NCBI GenBank assembly: GCA_012522875.1
Contig: JAAYJP010000199.1
Span: 1 to 23,921, forward strand
DNA length: 23,921 nt
Direction of reading: 5' to 3'
DNA from: Clostridiales bacterium
GTDB lineage: Bacteria; Bacillota; Clostridia; Christensenellales; Aristaeellaceae
Numbering within the stretch: the first letter of the stretch is position 1; each line of letters begins with the position of its first letter. The position numbers and the translations under genes are program-made. The notes below the pieces were generated by a model. That model was not told the origin of the DNA, made no database searches, and saw nothing but the letters and a program-made list of their open reading frames with translations. Below, piece after piece: positions 23,206 to 23,921 of the stretch.

Positions 23206-23853
23206 CTATCTGCTATTCTTTTTGAATGCCTGTCGGCGCTTCCACTGGTTTATCGTGCTGCGGGCCATGTTTGTCAGATCCCCACCAAAGAACAGGAGGA
23301 TGTGCAGGAGGCTGGCGATGATGGCGGCGCGGGTATAAACCGGGCCGTTGATAAGGCTGGCGAAATAGAAAATCAGGTTTAACAACGCCAGCCATTTGAC
23401 TTTGATGGGCAGGACGAAGAAAAGCAGAATTTGATAATCCGGATAAATGACAGCAAAGGCAAAGAACAGGGAGAGGTTAAGGTAGAGGTTTGTTCCGTAT
23501 CCCGTAAAGAAGGCTGCTATGATGGCGAAAACCGCACCAATCACATAAAACAGAAAAAAACGCCTGACGCCCCAGCGGGTTTCCAGGGCGGTGCCGATAA
23601 AGAAGAAAAAATAGAGGCTCAGCGCCGCCTGCAGAATGCCTCCAAAGGGCGGGACAATGAGAAAGGTTAAAACCCGCCATATTTCCCCGCGCAATAGCGG
23701 TGCTGTGAACAGCGACATCCGGCTGATCAGGTTGAAGGTCGGAAAGAATAACTCCAGCACATATATGCCTGCCATGGCAAGAACCATATATCGGAAAAAC
23801 GGCTTCAGGGGAAGCCGGTAGAGTTTCCGTTCCAGTTGATTCAGCAGTTTCAT
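23206..23853 (-). CDS. Rhomboid-like membrane protein without the catalytic GxSG motif
   Basis: The 215-residue protein has about six membrane segments (roughly 21-38, 59-86, 98-117, 125-148, 152-167 and 174-191). Rhomboid signatures are visible: GEIWRVLTFLIVPP (56-69, the WR loop) and GTALETRWG (87-95). The region that should hold GxSG reads NLYLNLSLFFAFAVIYP; aligned to the conserved YP or FP pair, the catalytic serine position is Leu125 or Asn122 rather than Ser. A histidine (H184) is in the last helix. It is therefore probably an inactive rhomboid or Derlin-like pseudoprotease. AAGGGA lies 7 bases before ATG 23853. Downstream is the shared terminator. Confidence 0.85.
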   Translation of the reverse strand: MKLLNQLERKLYRLPLKPFFRYMVLAMAGIYVLELFFPTFNLISRMSLFTAPLLRGEIWRVLTFLIVPPFGGILQAALSLYFFFFIGTALETRWGVRRFFLFYVIGAVFAIIAAFFTGYGTNLYLNLSLFFAFAVIYPDYQILLFFVLPIKVKWLALLNLIFYFASLINGPVYTRAAIIASLLHILLFFGGDLTNMARSTINQWKRRQAFKKNSR

Positions 23854-23886
23854 TTATTATCCCTTCACATACAAATAGATGAGTAA

Positions 23887-23915
23887 ATTGTACTGTCAGC
23901 GCCTGATGGCGTCAA
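23887..23915 (-). promoter_or_regulatory. Sigma-A promoter of the rhomboid-like gene
   Basis: On the minus strand TTGACG (23915-23910) and TACAAT (23892-23887) are separated by exactly 17 bp, each with one mismatch to consensus. The spacer includes most of a small palindrome (GCGCC-TGAT-GGCG, 23899-23911). Transcription should start near 23880, giving a leader of about 27 nt. Confidence 0.8.
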
Positions 23916-23921
23916 GCGCAC

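Noticed and set aside
1..23921. CRISPR arrays, insertion sequences, prophage, toxin-antitoxin or defence genes
   Set aside because: I found no repeat-spacer pattern, transposase, integrase or matching domains; all sizeable regions are explained by housekeeping genes.

Overview
The window looks like a chromosomal housekeeping segment from a Gram-positive, low-to-mid GC Firmicute, most likely class Clostridia. The evidence is a T-box leader in front of hisS-aspS, the Asp23/AmaP/DUF2273 envelope module, a ylxM-ffh pair, strong purine-rich Shine-Dalgarno sites, consensus sigma-A promoters, and the cluster dgt-dnaG-rpoD-trmK-Nif3-zinc ribbon-rnpB. The base composition looks even throughout, slightly above 50% GC by eye. 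I see no transposase, integrase, phage gene, tRNA or CRISPR array. Genus-level placement cannot be made from the sequence alone.

Layout. Positions 1-66 hold the last 21 codons of an unidentified gene, followed by an intrinsic terminator. A consensus promoter (128-156) then drives a T-box leader and the hisS-aspS operon (384-3465). A second likely promoter at the end of aspS precedes a long, tightly packed run. It starts with Asp23-like protein, AmaP and a DUF2273 membrane protein (cell envelope stress module). It continues with nusB, a divergent Kae1/TsaD-like protein, folD, xseA, xseB and ispA. It ends with a DUF212 (divergent PAP2) membrane protein, an unknown two-helix membrane protein, a cysteine desulfurase and thiI (to 13080). 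Most junctions in this run overlap by 4 bp or have gaps of only a few bases.

A new consensus promoter overlaps the thiI stop codon, and a perfect 12-bp inverted repeat lies directly behind it. From there come ylxM-ffh (signal recognition particle) and rpsP-khpA-rimM-trmD (30S protein, KH RNA-binding protein, 16S processing, tRNA m1G37). The usual rplS does not follow trmD. The next block is dgt-dnaG-rpoD-trmK-Nif3-zinc ribbon coiled-coil protein (dNTP control, replication priming, primary sigma factor, tRNA m1A22). It runs into rnpB, the RNase P RNA, whose own extended -10 promoter overlaps the stop codon of the gene before it. A bidirectional terminator separates rnpB from a convergent rhomboid-like membrane protein gene on the minus strand, whose promoter is visible at the right edge.

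Most genes here make or process RNA and protein, or supply precursors (folate one-carbon units, isoprenoids, sulfur). Non-ATG starts are common: GTG for the Kae1-like, DUF212, rimM and dnaG genes; TTG for the desulfurase, ylxM, trmD and trmK. No obviously new multi-gene system is evident. The most interesting points are the palindrome at the ylxM promoter, the unresolved amino acid specificity of the hisS-aspS T-box, the Kae1 paralogue with an altered active-site motif, the rhomboid-like protein without a catalytic serine, and the long charged tail on the Asp23-like protein.
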